Source of the DNA: Epiperipatus broadwayi
Taxonomy: Eukaryota > Onychophora > Udeonychophora > Euonychophora > Peripatidae
Length of the DNA: 64,000 nucleotides
NCBI GenBank assembly: GCA_028023455.1
Contig: JAQFVV010012420.1
Location: 7,827,194 to 7,891,193 of the forward strand
Direction of reading: 5' to 3'
In this document: one piece after another, positions 41,160-54,092 of the stretch
Position numbering within the stretch: the stretch's first letter is position 1
Layout: every line of letters begins with the position of its first letter
Position numbers and translations under genes: made by a program
Notes under the pieces: model-generated
Seen by the model: the letters and a program-made list of their open reading frames with translations, nothing else
Told to the model about the DNA's origin: nothing
The model's database searches: none

Positions 41160-42830
41160 TTGATGATTAAGAGTTCAGCTGTTTTTGTTGTAACTGGAAT
41201 TGATGAAACATGGACTTTGAATCAATTTTAACAAAATATGTTGCTTTCCACATACACAAACAATTCCATCTAGCTTTAATATTACTATTACTAGTGTTGC
41301 CCACAATGACACTTCAATAGATGATAGAACACTTCCCTTTATCACTTTTTCAGCATTTTTTCTACTTTAGTCTTCAAAGCAGAAGAAATTTTCCATGGTC
41401 TACATACAACAGATTGAACATTAATAATTCTGTATCAACTGGCAATGTGTAAATCTCTAATGAGCCCAACTTCAAAAAGTGTAGAAACATTTTTTTTTAC
41501 TTCTGAGTTCATCTGTACTCTTTTTATTATCTCAGTCCTAATTCCTTAAATGAAATTCAGTTTAATTAAATTTCTCATCACAATATACAAAGCTAGATTT
41601 TTAATTCTCAAATTTACTTACTACTGTTTGTATATCTATCATGTTTTCATTTATGTCAATCATTATAACATTAGTTTTTGTTATTGGTATATATCTTTTA
41701 CATTTCCTTGTGATCATCAACCAATCTCTCTCTGATATTAGAGAAATATCTGCTCCACTGCCAATTTCTATTCTAACTTTCTGTTCAAGAATGAAAATAT
41801 CCAATATTATGTGATTGTTGTCAACATTATTTATCTGTTTGACATTCATTTCTCTTTTGCAGACCCTTACTATCAATTTTTAGTTCAATAATAACTCATA
41901 TTTGTACTTTCTCTGTCTGTTGTGATAAACTTATGACAAAAGTCCTTCTATTCCATAAGGATGGTTTCAGCCTTCTTAAATATACAGTTCTTTTTCTCAT
42001 ACCCTTACCACTGCAACAATAGCATGTCTGGATATTATCTATATGTTTACAGTTCTTATTGCTTCATTTATAGTTATTTTGAGCTTTTTTATCTCCATGT
42101 TATTCTGAATCTTCGCTGCATTTTCTAGCACAGTTGCATATGCTATATATTTTTCTAAGGCCCACTTGAATACAGTTTCACTTGGCAGAACTTATTTAAG
42201 TTTGCTGTCACTTATTCGCCACAATTACCAGACAAGGAAACATCATCCTCAATACTAAAGTTGCACTTTTTAACAACTGTACATAATTATACATCAAAGA
42301 CATGAAATTTCTTATGTGGTGCCTGGCTTCTATTTCTAAATTATAGACTTAACACAAGTTTTGTTATACACTTAAAATGCATACTTTGCATTTCTTTTGC
42401 TCTTGGTAATGTCCTTTTTCTGGAACTTTTGAGTCACATAGATAAGTAGCTTCTTGAAATACATCTTTACCAGCCATCCACATCAATGTTGCTACTTTTA
42501 GATTGTCCTCAACTATATTTTTAATAAGAATATCTCTGTATGTTTGACATAAATTTGCCATCCCAAAATAATGTTTACATTGAACTCATTGATGAAGCCA
42601 TTTTGCAGTGCCATTATTTTCTCTTTATTAATACTCTCTCTTAAATCTTCTTTACAGGCTTTTCTTGAAGTATCAGGCTGTGTTTCCCTTGCTATATCCA
42701 CTTTCTTGAAAATTTGTAATACACCGATCTAGTCTATCTGCCGTTCTTGAATTTTCAGATTGCATCATTTTATTATATGTATCAGGAGACTTTCTTTTAA
42801 CTTCATACAAATTTCTATGATCTCATATTC
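41160..42830 (-). pseudogene. Ty3/gypsy remnant: Gag, zinc knuckle, protease, start of RT
   Basis: Read on the minus strand, the order is that of a gypsy element. Gag comes first (about 42620-42400: ILGWQIYVKHTEIFLL, a frameshift, then DNLKVATLMWMAGKDVF). A zinc knuckle CYCCSGKGMRKKNC follows (42024-41984), with its His replaced by Met. The retropepsin (41876-41601) reads VRIEIGSGADISLIS, where Gly has replaced the catalytic Asp of D-S-G. Then comes the beginning of reverse transcriptase (about 41420-41205): CRPWKISSALKTKVEKMLKK, then VLSSIEVSLWATLVIVIL and CVCGK. The copy stops within the RT. Multiple stops, shifts and the lost protease Asp make it non-functional. LTRs were not found. Confidence 0.8.
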
Positions 42831-43251
42831 AGTGAAAGTATTGATTTTACCAGCTGTATATGTACCATTTCATTTCTTATAACACAAAAGTAAAGTTTAA
42901 CAAGTATGAGTTTATTAACCCAACCCAGGAAAATGTTGTTCACATGGTTGTTTTAACTTTAAATTCAATTACAGATATAGTCGCAAAACTTTTGCTACTC
43001 TCTCTTTTTGTCTCTACCTCTCTTTTTCTCACAGTTGATTCAGGTAATTTTTATTGCACATTGCATAGTCTAGCTAATTAGCATATCCTTGCATAATAAA
43101 TTTGTACACTTTGCATGCATTAATTTTCTGAAGTGTTAACAATGGAGAATTTATTCAACTTTCTGTCTGTTTGTTATTATAAAATGTAATCAACTTTATT
43201 TTACATAAACTTTATATATGTATGAACATACATTGCTGGGTTTTTTTTTTC

Positions 43252-43357
43252 CATATGTCATAGCATCGGCTGGGAGGCGAACCCACAAAACCGTCTGCAA
43301 CCAACTGCTTGCTTGCAAAGCGGCTGCGCTGACATCTCGGCTAACAACGATTGACTA
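43252..43357 (-). mobile_element. tRNA-derived SINE, copy 2
   Basis: It has the same family tail (GATGCTATGACATATG on the minus strand) and a B box GGGTTCGCCTCCC (43272-43284). The A-box region GTTAGCCGAGATGTC is near 43331-43345. Between the boxes it reads TTGCAAGCAAGCAGTTGG, shared with copy 3 but not with copy 1, so there are at least two subfamilies. Confidence 0.75.
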
Positions 43358-45065
43358 CATTACTGTTTTAATCAGACAATACACTACTAAGTGAAATTAA
43401 GAGGCACATTTTATATGTACAAGTTAACCTAATGTATTGAAAAATATTTTTAAATGTTTTTCAAATTTTAGTGTGATTTGAAGAAATATTCATTATGTAT
43501 ATGCCTATAATTTTGCTGCCACATATGTTAGTGCATGTATATGGTTAATATATATTTACTATATGATTGTGTATATATATGCATGCTTTTGTGGTATATC
43601 AACAAATGCTGGTTCACGCCATTTATTATTTTATTTAAGTATATATTATTTTTCTTTTTTACTGGGACTAACGATAATTATTTTCCTACATGATAAAGAT
43701 TAAGTATATTTAAAGTTTTATAAATTACAATTGTTTCTGGAACAAAAATAAATAATTATTTTACTGTTTATAATAACTTTACCAATGCTTTCCGCCTTTT
43801 AAGCATCCTTATGTATATAAAAATGTAAGTTTGTATTTCGTCTTTAGACAAATATATCAATTTTCAGATCCTTTTGTGAGAAACATTCTTTCCAGGAAAT
43901 GCCATTACGAATTATATTTGTCTGAAAATTGTCATTTTTCAAAGATAAATCTAACGCTGAGTGGCCTAATTCGTCGCTTGGCAAAATAATTTGAGTTCAT
44001 CCAAGAATAGGCTTTGTACAAGCTTACTATTATTTGAAAAATGATAAGTATGTTTTTATTATTTTTAACTTCCACTGTTAGCATTTAACACTATAATGAA
44101 TCGTAACAACACTACATTGGTATTTAATATGTATGTGCATTTGCACGTATATATATATATTGTACCCTTACTAACCAACATCCTAATAATAAAATAGTAT
44201 CTAATAAGATCTTCCGGCTTGTTCTTATTTAATAAATATAAATAAAATAAGTATTCAAATATAAATACCTATCTTTAAACTAGCTCATACTTTATAATTC
44301 TAAAATATGTGGTTCGATTATAATAAATAATAATCATGAGACATTTAGAAAAGTACAACGGTTGGCAAGCATTGAGGATACATCCCAAAAGATATATCCT
44401 CAATGGCATAAGAATACTACCTTACTAAATTCACATAATGACACAAGTACGTAATATTGCTACGTCTTTTAAATCTCTATTTTTAAAATATAATCTCAAG
44501 TTCTTTAAATATAAAATAAACGAATCAATTTAAAATACTGTAGTTAAATATAGTGAAAGATTTTACATTATATTTATCTACCCCTATAAATAATAATAAT
44601 AATAACAACTAAAGTATTCCTACAATTAATTTTATTAGTATCTTATTTTTTATGCTCAACGTTTAATAATAAAATATAATATAATGTCAAATAATCTCAA
44701 ACATTATGCAAATCCGATTCACTTATGTAGTATTTGAAAAAACACAATGTAATATGAATAGAGTGGCAATATCAAAATATGCTCAATTCGTATTAAATCA
44801 TTTTAAGTAGTTAGCTCTGATTATAAAATAATATTAAAATGATTATCAATAATCCTCTAAATAATGTACAAAATTTATAGTGTGCAAACATATAATATGA
44901 CTTGTTTAATTTTTGTGGATCATGTATTGTGAAGATGAAGAAATCGATAAAATAATACTTAATAAAGAAGTTTTCTTAAAACATTAACGAATTTATTTTG
45001 ATTTAAACATTATATAACTTTACATAAGATTATAAATTTGTTATAATTAATTTAGAATATTGATT
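43358..45065. other. Intronic sequence, no gene seen
   Basis: It contains one short inverted repeat, ATTGAGGATACATC with GATATATCCTCAAT, near 44371-44404. Nothing else was recognised. Confidence 0.45.
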
Positions 45066-45539
45066 ATCACATTCATATCGGCTTTTTCAAACCAAATTGT
45101 GCAAACGCTTTTTGCGAGTGTTAAATAATAAATGAATACCCTCTGACCCATACAAGATATAGAATTTATGCAGCAATAAAAGGAATCCTCTTATTACTAC
45201 GACTCAAATATTTATATATGAGCAAATATGAAGTACTGGCACAGAAGGTGTTCCTATAGAACAGTCACTTTGAATTACTATATATAACTTATGAATGAAT
45301 GACGCCGATGAAATTTACTAGAATTTACTGAACGTCATTCCAACTGAAATTAATCATATATATAAATCAGCATTTATTTTTTATAGCGTCTGCATAAATT
45401 CTATATCTTGTATGGGTCAGAGGGTATTCATTTATTATTTAACACTCGCAAAAAGCGTTTGCACAATTTGGTTTGAAAAAGCCGATATGAATGTGATTAC
45501 AATTGTATACAGACGCTATAAAAAATAAATGCTGATTTA
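45066..45539. repeat. Nested inverted repeats, 108 bp and 31 bp arms
   Basis: Arm A (45066-45173, beginning ATCACATTCATATCGGC) is repeated inverted, near-perfectly, at 45390-45497. A second pair flanks the right copy: 45362-45392 (ATAAATCAGCATTTATT...) and its complement at 45509-45539. The B pair thus encloses the right A arm like terminal inverted repeats. There is no coding sequence. Confidence 0.85.
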
Positions 45540-46570
45540 AATATTGATTATGTAAATAAAATATTATATACACAATCTTACAAGTAATAACTACAATACA
45601 TATAATAAATCAAACAAGATAAATAAAAGAAAATATGTTAGCCTTCACTCTGGCTATATGAAGTTTTAAATCAAGTTTAGATATCATAAAAAAAATATCA
45701 ACATAAAATTCAAGAATGTTCATATGACTAAAATTATATTAAGAAAATTTACTTTTCCAGTTTGATATGAGAAATATTATTTCTCTAACTCAGATTTTAA
45801 AAAATATATAAAATATCTTTAAAATATATCTTAATTAACTTAACTATTTTGTGGGTGTATTTTGCTCTGACAATAAGTTATATAAAAAATAATCATGTAA
45901 TATATTATATTGCTTCGTACCATCTTCAGACAATTAATATGATTTGCATATAATAAAATAAACATGCAGACATTTCTCTTAATATTTCATTATTCGTTCA
46001 CTGTAAAATATGCATTTTGCTCAAAACTTATCAATTTTTAATCATTGAGATTCTAAATCTGAGGAATATTATTCATTCCTTTGATATCTTTTTATATTAA
46101 ATGTTATTTATTCAATATCATTTGGTAAAAAACACTTATTAGTAAACCTATCTTGCTTTTATACAATCCAACTTTCAAAGTTGATCTATTACTTAACTTT
46201 CTTAATGCTAAGCTATACGATGTAAACCCATTGGAAAATTGATAGCAATAAAATGCAGGATGTGAAGGAAAAACAATTAGAGTAACAATTCAATAGAATA
46301 AGAAAATTCGCATAGAAAAACAGTGTAAAAACTATTAGGTATGACTTAACCAAGTACTTAAGAAAATCATGTCATGACTCTTTTAGCTCTTACTGACAAC
46401 AATAAATAAATGACACTGTTCACGGAAATATATAGGAAATATATAGTACTACGTTATCTGTATTAGTGAATAATCTTCACATATCCTATATACAGCCAGG
46501 GTTTCCTATTTACAATTACTCCCCTATTTACCATCATATATTTCCATCCACTGATTTATACAGTCAGTAT
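45540..46570. other. Intronic sequence, no gene seen
   Basis: AT-rich sequence with no recognised feature. Confidence 0.45.
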
Positions 46571-46724
46571 TAAGTAATATTTACTAAGGCTGTACCTTAG
46601 GAATAAGCGTCTGAAAAATTCGAAGATAGGAACCTCTACAGGTCTTAAACACACTGTAGAGGTCCCTATCTTCGAATTTTTCAGACGCTTATTCCTAAGG
46701 TACAGCCTTAGTAAATATTACTTA
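46571..46724. repeat. Near-perfect palindrome, 70 bp arms
   Basis: Arms 46571-46640 and 46655-46724 (TAAGTAATATTTACTAAGGC to its complement) differ at a single base pair around a 14 bp loop. A diverged single-arm relative lies at about 62886-62965 (TGTAGAGGTCCCTA, then TAGCCTTA and TATTACTT). Confidence 0.92.
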
Positions 46725-49230
46725 ATATAATAATGTGCGTTTAATAAAATTTATAATTACAATCAATATTGTAAAATAAGAAAAACAACATTACTAAATA
46801 ATCTATAAAATATCATCTTAAAAATCACTAAAATTTAAAATATTTTTCAAGAACAGTTTCGAAAATATAAGTTTCACTACAATACAAATGATCTTGACAA
46901 AAACTATAATAATAAGATTCATATATTCATTTATTCAATATATCATTCATTTCAAATATTAATATTATGTTGTTTTATCTTGCAAACAATATTATAAATA
47001 GTGACTATACTTATAAGTAAATCAATCTTAAACTTATGCATATTTATACATTTTCATATTTACTATATCCATAAGTAAACATCATACATAATAATACATC
47101 TTCCATAAATCCACTCATCAATTACAAAAAAAATTAAATTCCAAGCAATAAAAAAATTATTAAACAAAATATCATATAATAATAATAATAAAATTACCAA
47201 ATGATCAATATACCTTTACACAGATCACATATCGGCATCCTTTTGTTCAGCTATCCATGAACAAATTACATTATAAATTCTCTCATCAAAATTGTTATTC
47301 TATAAATTATGTTTTTAACTTTCATAAGATTATTAAAATATTAATCTATTCTAAGATTAAATCATGCAACAAACATCTATGTTAGTTTAAATCTTAAAGA
47401 AATAAAATAACAATACTTAAAATATTAATGTTAAAGTGTTTTTTTTAATATATATATAAATATCAAATATTAATAAAGTTTAAATTTATGAAAAGTTCTT
47501 CTTTCGGCTCCCACGTTGACAAATGATGAAAAATGCTGAGAATCATAACCTGCATAGTCGTTAGAGACAAAACTTCCACTCTTTTACAATGTTTCTTCTC
47601 TCCCATTTTGCGCACCATTGATTTATAAAACACAAATTTCAACTTTTAAAATCCTTCAAGATCTCAGCAAAACATTGTCAATCTTGAAGTGTGAAGATAT
47701 TTATGACAGTCTTTTTTCTGTATATCTTTTCATGTTGACCATAATTTATCAAAAGATATCCATTTTTGGCAAGTAAAATATTTTTCCAATAATATACATA
47801 ATTCCAGGATTCTTTATGGTCATAGATGCATTAAATTTCGGTTTATAAGTCCCGAGCGCATATTTTATATTTCCAATAAAATATAAACATCATTAATTAT
47901 TTAAAAATTTTCCAGTTAAACATTTATTAATAATGTAAATAAATATTTCATTTCTGAATATTTTGGTTTATTTATACGAAAAATTACATTTTTTAATAAA
48001 ACATTTTTCTTTTTCTTCAGATAGCTAAAGCAATGACGATTCCTTTACTATTTCAGGAAATTCAAATTATGTATCCAATATTCACCAATTATATTTCAGT
48101 TTGTCTTTAAAATATCTTGTTGTAATGACAAGTCCATTTGTTTGAAGACAAATTATTATACTAAAATTGCATTATTATTTATAATAAGAAATGTTCTAAA
48201 CAATATAATATTGTTTCATCTCTGTCTTGACAATTTAAATGCATAACGTACTTCTCTTCTTATAATGTATATCAGAATATTGTCTTTTCAAAATTGTCTC
48301 TTTCTTCCATAAATTAGTTTTAGTAGCATTAACTATATTCTTAGAATATAAATGTTCACTTTTCTGAAATACACTATATGAAACAATATTAAAATCCTGA
48401 CATAAATTTAACATGAATATATCATGGTAGAATCTTTGGCATTTGGCCATTCTTCCTCTGATGCTTATTAAACTAAATTTGCATTCCATAAACGAGGTTT
48501 GAATTAAGCTTTAAGTAGATTTTCCGATAGAGAATTGTAGTTTTTCTATTCACACATTATGTGCCAACAGTAATTAATTCTTTATATTTTTTTAAACTTT
48601 AGTGAAAAATAATATTATTTAAAATTTTAACTTTATAATTTTATTATTTTTTTATAAATTTTTGTTATATTACATAACCTATTGTAACATAACTTAACCT
48701 GTTATAACCTATTATTATCCATCTAGACATTGATGATTTTCCTATTTATACTAGTTTCTATCCAGTAATCCTATTGGACGAATAAAGCTAGATAAGTTGG
48801 CTCATTTACATACAAATAAAATTTTATAGTTTTAAACTAAACCTTAAATTATGAGTCACCTCCTACTAAAAAAAAAATTAACAGAAATATTTAATACTTA
48901 CAATATTCATAACTTTATTCATGCAGTTTAAAACATTTTAAAGAACATAATTTATCAATTCTTAATAAAATATTTAATATCAACTTTAATGTATCCATTT
49001 TTATTTATTTTGCTAATGGAAATATTATTTACAAACTAACTTAAAATATTGACTTTAAATTTATTTATAATGTTAAGACTGTATCAATTTCACCATCAAT
49101 TTAAAATAATTGAAGCTTTCTTTCAAATCCTGGAGGGTTTCCACACACGTCTATCAGTCACATGATAACTTTCCAGACATACTGTAACAAAATTTATCTT
49201 ACTATGTCTGTAATATATATATATATATTC
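46725..49230. other. Intronic sequence, no gene seen
   Basis: An 84-codon minus-strand frame at 48489-48235 (RGRMAKCQRFYHDIFML) has no recognisable domain. The stretch TAACCTATTGTAACATAACT near 48676-48712 contains telomere-like TAACC words, but they are not tandem. Confidence 0.4.
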
Positions 49231-49304
49231 ATATGTCATAGCATCGGCCAGGACATGAACCCACAACCGTCTGCAACCAACTACTTGCTTGTAAGGCTAC
49301 TGCA
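49231..49304 (-). mobile_element. tRNA-derived SINE, copy 3, truncated
   Basis: The tail (GATGCTATGACATATGAATA, then AT repeats), a mutated B box GGGTTCATGTCC and CAAGCAAGTAGTTGG match copy 2. The A-box half is missing. The AT run next to the tail suggests the SINE ends in a short (AT)n. Confidence 0.7.
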
Positions 49305-49408
49305 ATTTTTCAAACAAATAATTAATATAAAATGCATTGTATAAAATATTTAATGTAATAAATGTAAATATATTAAATTTAAGCGTAAACAGATAAAATA
49401 TAATAATG

Positions 49409-49852
49409 TGAAAGCTAAACACCTTCAAACAGATACGCTTTAAAAATGCTTATGTGACAGCCAATCAGATGGAATAATGGCATCACATGGGACTCTAAAT
49501 TCTAAAACACAAGCCAGAACTATTAGAAAAAGATGGGACCCATCTTAATCTATGCCTCACTTATATTTAAATAAGCCAGACTAAAGCATTTTAATTTTAA
49601 TTTTAATTTATATACATAATATTTAGTGGATTAAATATGAAGGTATTTAAGCTTCACACTCTTAGTTCAAAATGCTTTAATCTGGCTTATTTAAATATAA
49701 TTGAGGCATAGATTAAGATGGGTCCCATCTTTTTCTAATAGTTCTGGCTTGTGTTTTAGAATTTAGAGTCCCATGTGATGCCATTATTCCATCTGATTGG
49801 CTGTCACATAAGCATTTTTAAAGCGTATCTGTTTGAAGGTGTTTAGCTTTCA
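49409..49852. repeat. Near-perfect palindrome, 184 bp arms
   Basis: Arms 49409-49592 and 49669-49852 match almost perfectly in inverted orientation (only a few differences seen) around a 76 bp loop. They include TGGGACCCATCTTAATCTA and AGCCAATCAGATGGAATAA. The inner part (AATGCTTTAATCTGG and GGCATAGATTAAGATGG) is weakly similar to the tandem unit at 62711-63190. There is no coding capacity or hammerhead core. Confidence 0.92.
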
Positions 49853-50540
49853 TGATATTTTAATGTAATAAAGTAAATTAGAATATAGTATTTTATTTAT
49901 TATATCATAATGAATAAAATTGACCTATCTAAACATTATACAATATTATTTATAACTTTTAATAAGAATTATTGAACAATTTTAAAATTATTTAAAACAT
50001 ATTAAGTACTTTATTAATTTATTTACAGTTGTATTTAAATCATTGATTAACTACAATGCTCATTAAGCAAAATACCAACTATATTTTGTAAATACAGCAT
50101 ATATAAATCTACTTTACTTATAAAATAATAGATTATATTACTCTTATCTTTTACTTTTATACTTAAAATAAATTTGAAATATTTTATAACCTATCTGTGA
50201 ACTTTTCTTACTAAGATCGAGTCCTTTCTATTTATATAATTATAACTATGGCTTTTAAAAAACCCTAAATTTAATTTTTTTTTAAAATGGCATTTTTACA
50301 ACCTACTTAACATTGTCTACTCCAGTGTGGATGGATACAAAATATATTTAAAGAAACTTGTGTGATTATTATTTAGATCTTTAATATTTCTACAATGGGC
50401 TTAATAAATTAATTTCCCAGGAATACATATGTAGCCATATCGTATTTATATACGAAAAGTTATAAAGATAAAATAAATTATTCATAAAAATTATTTTACT
50501 TTTTTTTTTTCCAAAAATATTGTACACTATTGAAAGAAGC
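49853..50540. other. Intronic sequence, no gene seen
   Basis: AT-rich sequence with no recognised feature. Confidence 0.45.
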
Positions 50541-50557
50541 ATAAAATTACAACAAAA

Positions 50558-51075
50558 ATGTTAATCAGAAAATCAAAGCAATGGGGTTTTGAACCCAAGT
50601 ATATAGATTTTATAATTAAATATAATTTGACATCGCTTCCCACAAAACAATTTTCAGTGACCAGAAGAGGATTTTCCAAATTAAACACAATATGTAATCT
50701 GTGCCAATCAGAAGAGGAGATGATCAAACATATTTTTATAATTGCCCTTATCTGGGACGAATCAGACAGGAAATCACAGCAAGTGTTACATCCTCTAATA
50801 AAAATATACTGTCAATGAGTGAAGCCTTGATGAGTGGCAAATATGACACAATTAGAATGGCAATTTTCCTACTATTTTTCATATAGCTAACAAGAAATCG
50901 GCTGGTGTTTAGACATGATGGGTTGCAGCTCTGAACAGTGTATAGGCAAATCATAGTCAGTATGAAGACTAGAGATCGCTTCCTAGTACCAGAGCATCTC
51001 TATGTAGACACCTGGGTGCAAATATTGCTTCTAGATGATGAGCCCCCTGCTCAGAAGACCCTAGCCAAGTTATAA
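50558..51075 (+). pseudogene. Second LINE ORF2 C-terminal fragment, frameshifted
   Basis: LTSLPTKQFSVTRRGFSK, then CNLCQSEEEMIKHIF, and after a shift YNCPYLGRIRQE, reproduce the cysteine-histidine cluster (C-x2-C, then H and C) of the LINE at 183-926. The end, DTWVQILLLDDEPP before a TAA at 51075, aligns with NTWSLLVWPTD at the other copy's terminus. At least one frameshift (between the 50558 frame and the 50701 frame) and several stops are present. A short tail ending AATAAAAAA near 51137-51145 follows. The two copies are clearly divergent. Confidence 0.65.
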
Positions 51076-51145
51076 ATGTATAATCAATAATGAATGTACA
51101 TTAACAGATTCCTGTTGTAAATTGTATGTTTCCTTTAATAAAAAA

Positions 51146-54056
51146 GGCAAATGCATTCTTAAATACTTATCAATTAACTAAGGCCCTGCGGAGTTTAATT
51201 AATGGAGTGATAATAATTCAGATTCAGAAGTTAGAGCGCCAAACCATTGGATGATTTTATTGTTAATTAATTAATTAATCAGTGAATTGAAGCACCTTTT
51301 CCCTTTCTATTGTTAAAATTATGCTATTAATTTTCTCATATATTTTTACTTAAACAAACTCATTGCTTAGTGTAATGATTTTTTGGCAAAGTGATGAAAC
51401 ATCTGTTACTGTACTCATGATCTGATTCGATTCTATAACTTTTTTTTCAGCCACAATCAGACTTACAATTATTATTTTAAATAGATAGTTATAATTAACT
51501 CATCTAGCTAGCTATAAGTTGTCAGTAATCGAGTATTTAGATATTTTTAGTTAGAGACTATAAGTTCCAGTTTAATCTAGGTTAGTCAAATAAGTGCTGA
51601 TGCACTGACTATAAAAATAAAATAAAATACTATTGTAATATGATGTGGCCTGTACTACTGTGGGCAATGTGTCACATTCGTATGAGTTAATCTTGGCTAA
51701 TTTTATTTAGTTTAGTTTAGAAGTATTAGTGGCAAACTCAAAAGTAAAAGATTATTGGATCACTTTCATCATAAGTAAAAAAAATTCTCAGCTTCCTCAA
51801 TTAAGTGAAACCATTGTGCTTATCCCATCATTTTGATGCATTCACAAACAACTGACTATATAATTTATATATCTATATTAAATAAAAGTTTATCTGATGA
51901 TGGTTAAAGTAATAGAAATTGTTATATTATACTAATAGTGCAGTGAAACATACTGTCTTTAGAAGCTAATGATTATGGTGGAAATATTAATAAAGTCTCT
52001 TTGAAATTCTGGACAAGATTTTAAAGAACATTCATTTCTTCTCAGTTCTACTCAAGTAGAAGTTTCCTACTTCAACAGAAGTTTACCAGCTTCATCAGTA
52101 GATTTCAACTTTTTAATTTTATTCTACAACAAAATTATAGCTTTCATTAAAAAAAATTATCAAACTATAACCATCTTCAAAAACATAAAAGCCACCTAAT
52201 GTTTAAATCTATTTAATGTGAAGTCAGGTTCAAATCATATTTTTAATTCAGAACCTATTTGGTCTTCATCAATACTATCAAAACTAGATTATTCGAAGCT
52301 TTCCTTGAAATTATCAAAATCATCTGTACTTTTTTAATCCATCTGATAAAACTTTATATTGAAACAACAAATCTACTTACATTGATATGACTAAAAACTA
52401 ACTCAGTAGTCAAACCAGATATCATTTCATCATAGAAGTCTCAATACCCAAGATCCAAACTGAATGTAATTTTGATTACAATAAAAAGTCTTGGGAATTT
52501 GCTACTATCTATTTTTGAGAGTTGTTTTACTATTTTAGATAAAAATATTGACTTTTAGTTACTTTACTAATTTGGTTCAAGTTGAATTGATCAGATAATT
52601 ATTATAAAGCCCAGAAAATTATATTCACTAATTGGCAAAGTTAAAATGCGTAAATATAAGAAATTAAATACTGTTATAATCAAATATGAAATTATAGTCT
52701 ATAACATTACTACATAGATATTATTGTTTTAAAAGCAAAAAATAATTTAGAGCCTTATCTGATCAATATATTATACAATAAATTCTGTTAAATAAAGTGA
52801 ATCTTTATGTGATGGCTGAAATTATATAATATAGCTTATATTTTTAATATTTAGAACTAATAATTGAAGCTATTTATTTATTTATTTAAAAAGTAGATTA
52901 CATTTTGTTATTGATTTTTAATTTCTCTTCTACTTATAAATTGTCAACAGATCCATGTCAAAATTTGCAAGAAGCTCTAGTAAAAGAAAAAGTAGTATAT
53001 AATATATGATGAATACTAATATATTAAATTTAATTTCAAAGTTTTCAAGATCTGTCTTAAGCAAATTATTTTTTGCACATTCTGGCTTTGGTTTTAAGTC
53101 TTTTCCTGGTTACAGACTTATATCATTTTTCATTAAATTCTTATAAATATTTTTTAATATGTATATAAATAAAAGTCAAATTTAGACAATATAAAAATAG
53201 CCTTTAAATTGCTTTTTACAATTTAGCAAGAAACAGTGAAATTGAATGTATTATTACCAGGCATAGTTTACACAAATTTTCTTTTTTTTTTTTTTTAGTT
53301 TTTAGCTCCCACTTGATGATCAATGTTGGGTGATTACCTTGATTATCTATGACAATTTAGTCTCAATTTAAATTCAAGCTTGGGTATGACAGACTATAAA
53401 AGGAGTGTTGTATATATATGTGCAATGTGTCTCAATCAAATTATATATACATGAATTGTATATACATATCTATCATCTACTTTATTTTTGGGCCCAAATT
53501 CAGCATCAATTTATATGGTGTTTGAAACCTTTTGTTTAAATGAAGTTAGCTTTCTATAGTGAACATATAATTTTGAATAAGAAAGGATTAGAATCATATT
53601 TCCTTTTATAGTCAGTGTCATTTCCATTTCTTTGTGTGTGAAATCTTTCATTTCATTTTTACTTGCTATATATGTCCATTGTTGCCTGGATAGTATCATG
53701 ATAATCGATTCAAGAAATTATGTAACAAATTATTATTTCATTCTTATACTAGGTTGCTTGGCAAAGTACTTGACCTTATTCCATTACCAAGGTTAATTTA
53801 TTATAGTTTATGTCATTATTTTATCTTTTTTCATGATGTGCAAAACATTAAGCACAAATTAAGTGTTATTATATATATATGTTTGTAGCAATTCTTTTAG
53901 TGTTTAATCTCGCTTATTTTAACAATTGAGATTTTCTTCACTTCATATATATATATGTAAGATCTGGTTATACATGACTTATTATTTAGTTACCTAATAA
54001 AATATTAATACATTAAGTCTATATATATATATATATATGTGTGTGTACATTAAGTC

Positions 54057-54092
<36 letters not shown>

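Noticed and set aside
41601-41876. Host aspartic protease gene
   Set aside because: It sits between a Gag zinc knuckle and an RT start in the order of a gypsy element, is damaged, and lacks the catalytic Asp.
48235-48489. 84-codon minus-strand open frame as a host gene
   Set aside because: No recognisable domain, no homologous copy and no splice context; open length is unremarkable for AT-rich DNA.
51885-51925. Hammerhead ribozyme (+ strand CTGATGATGG at about 51894)
   Set aside because: The sequence between CTGATGA and the next GAAA has no complementary arms.
52080-52125. Hammerhead ribozyme (minus-strand CTGATGA near 52099)
   Set aside because: No stem II directly joins CTGATGA to a GAAA at the right distance; a nearby CTTC-GAAG hairpin is offset.
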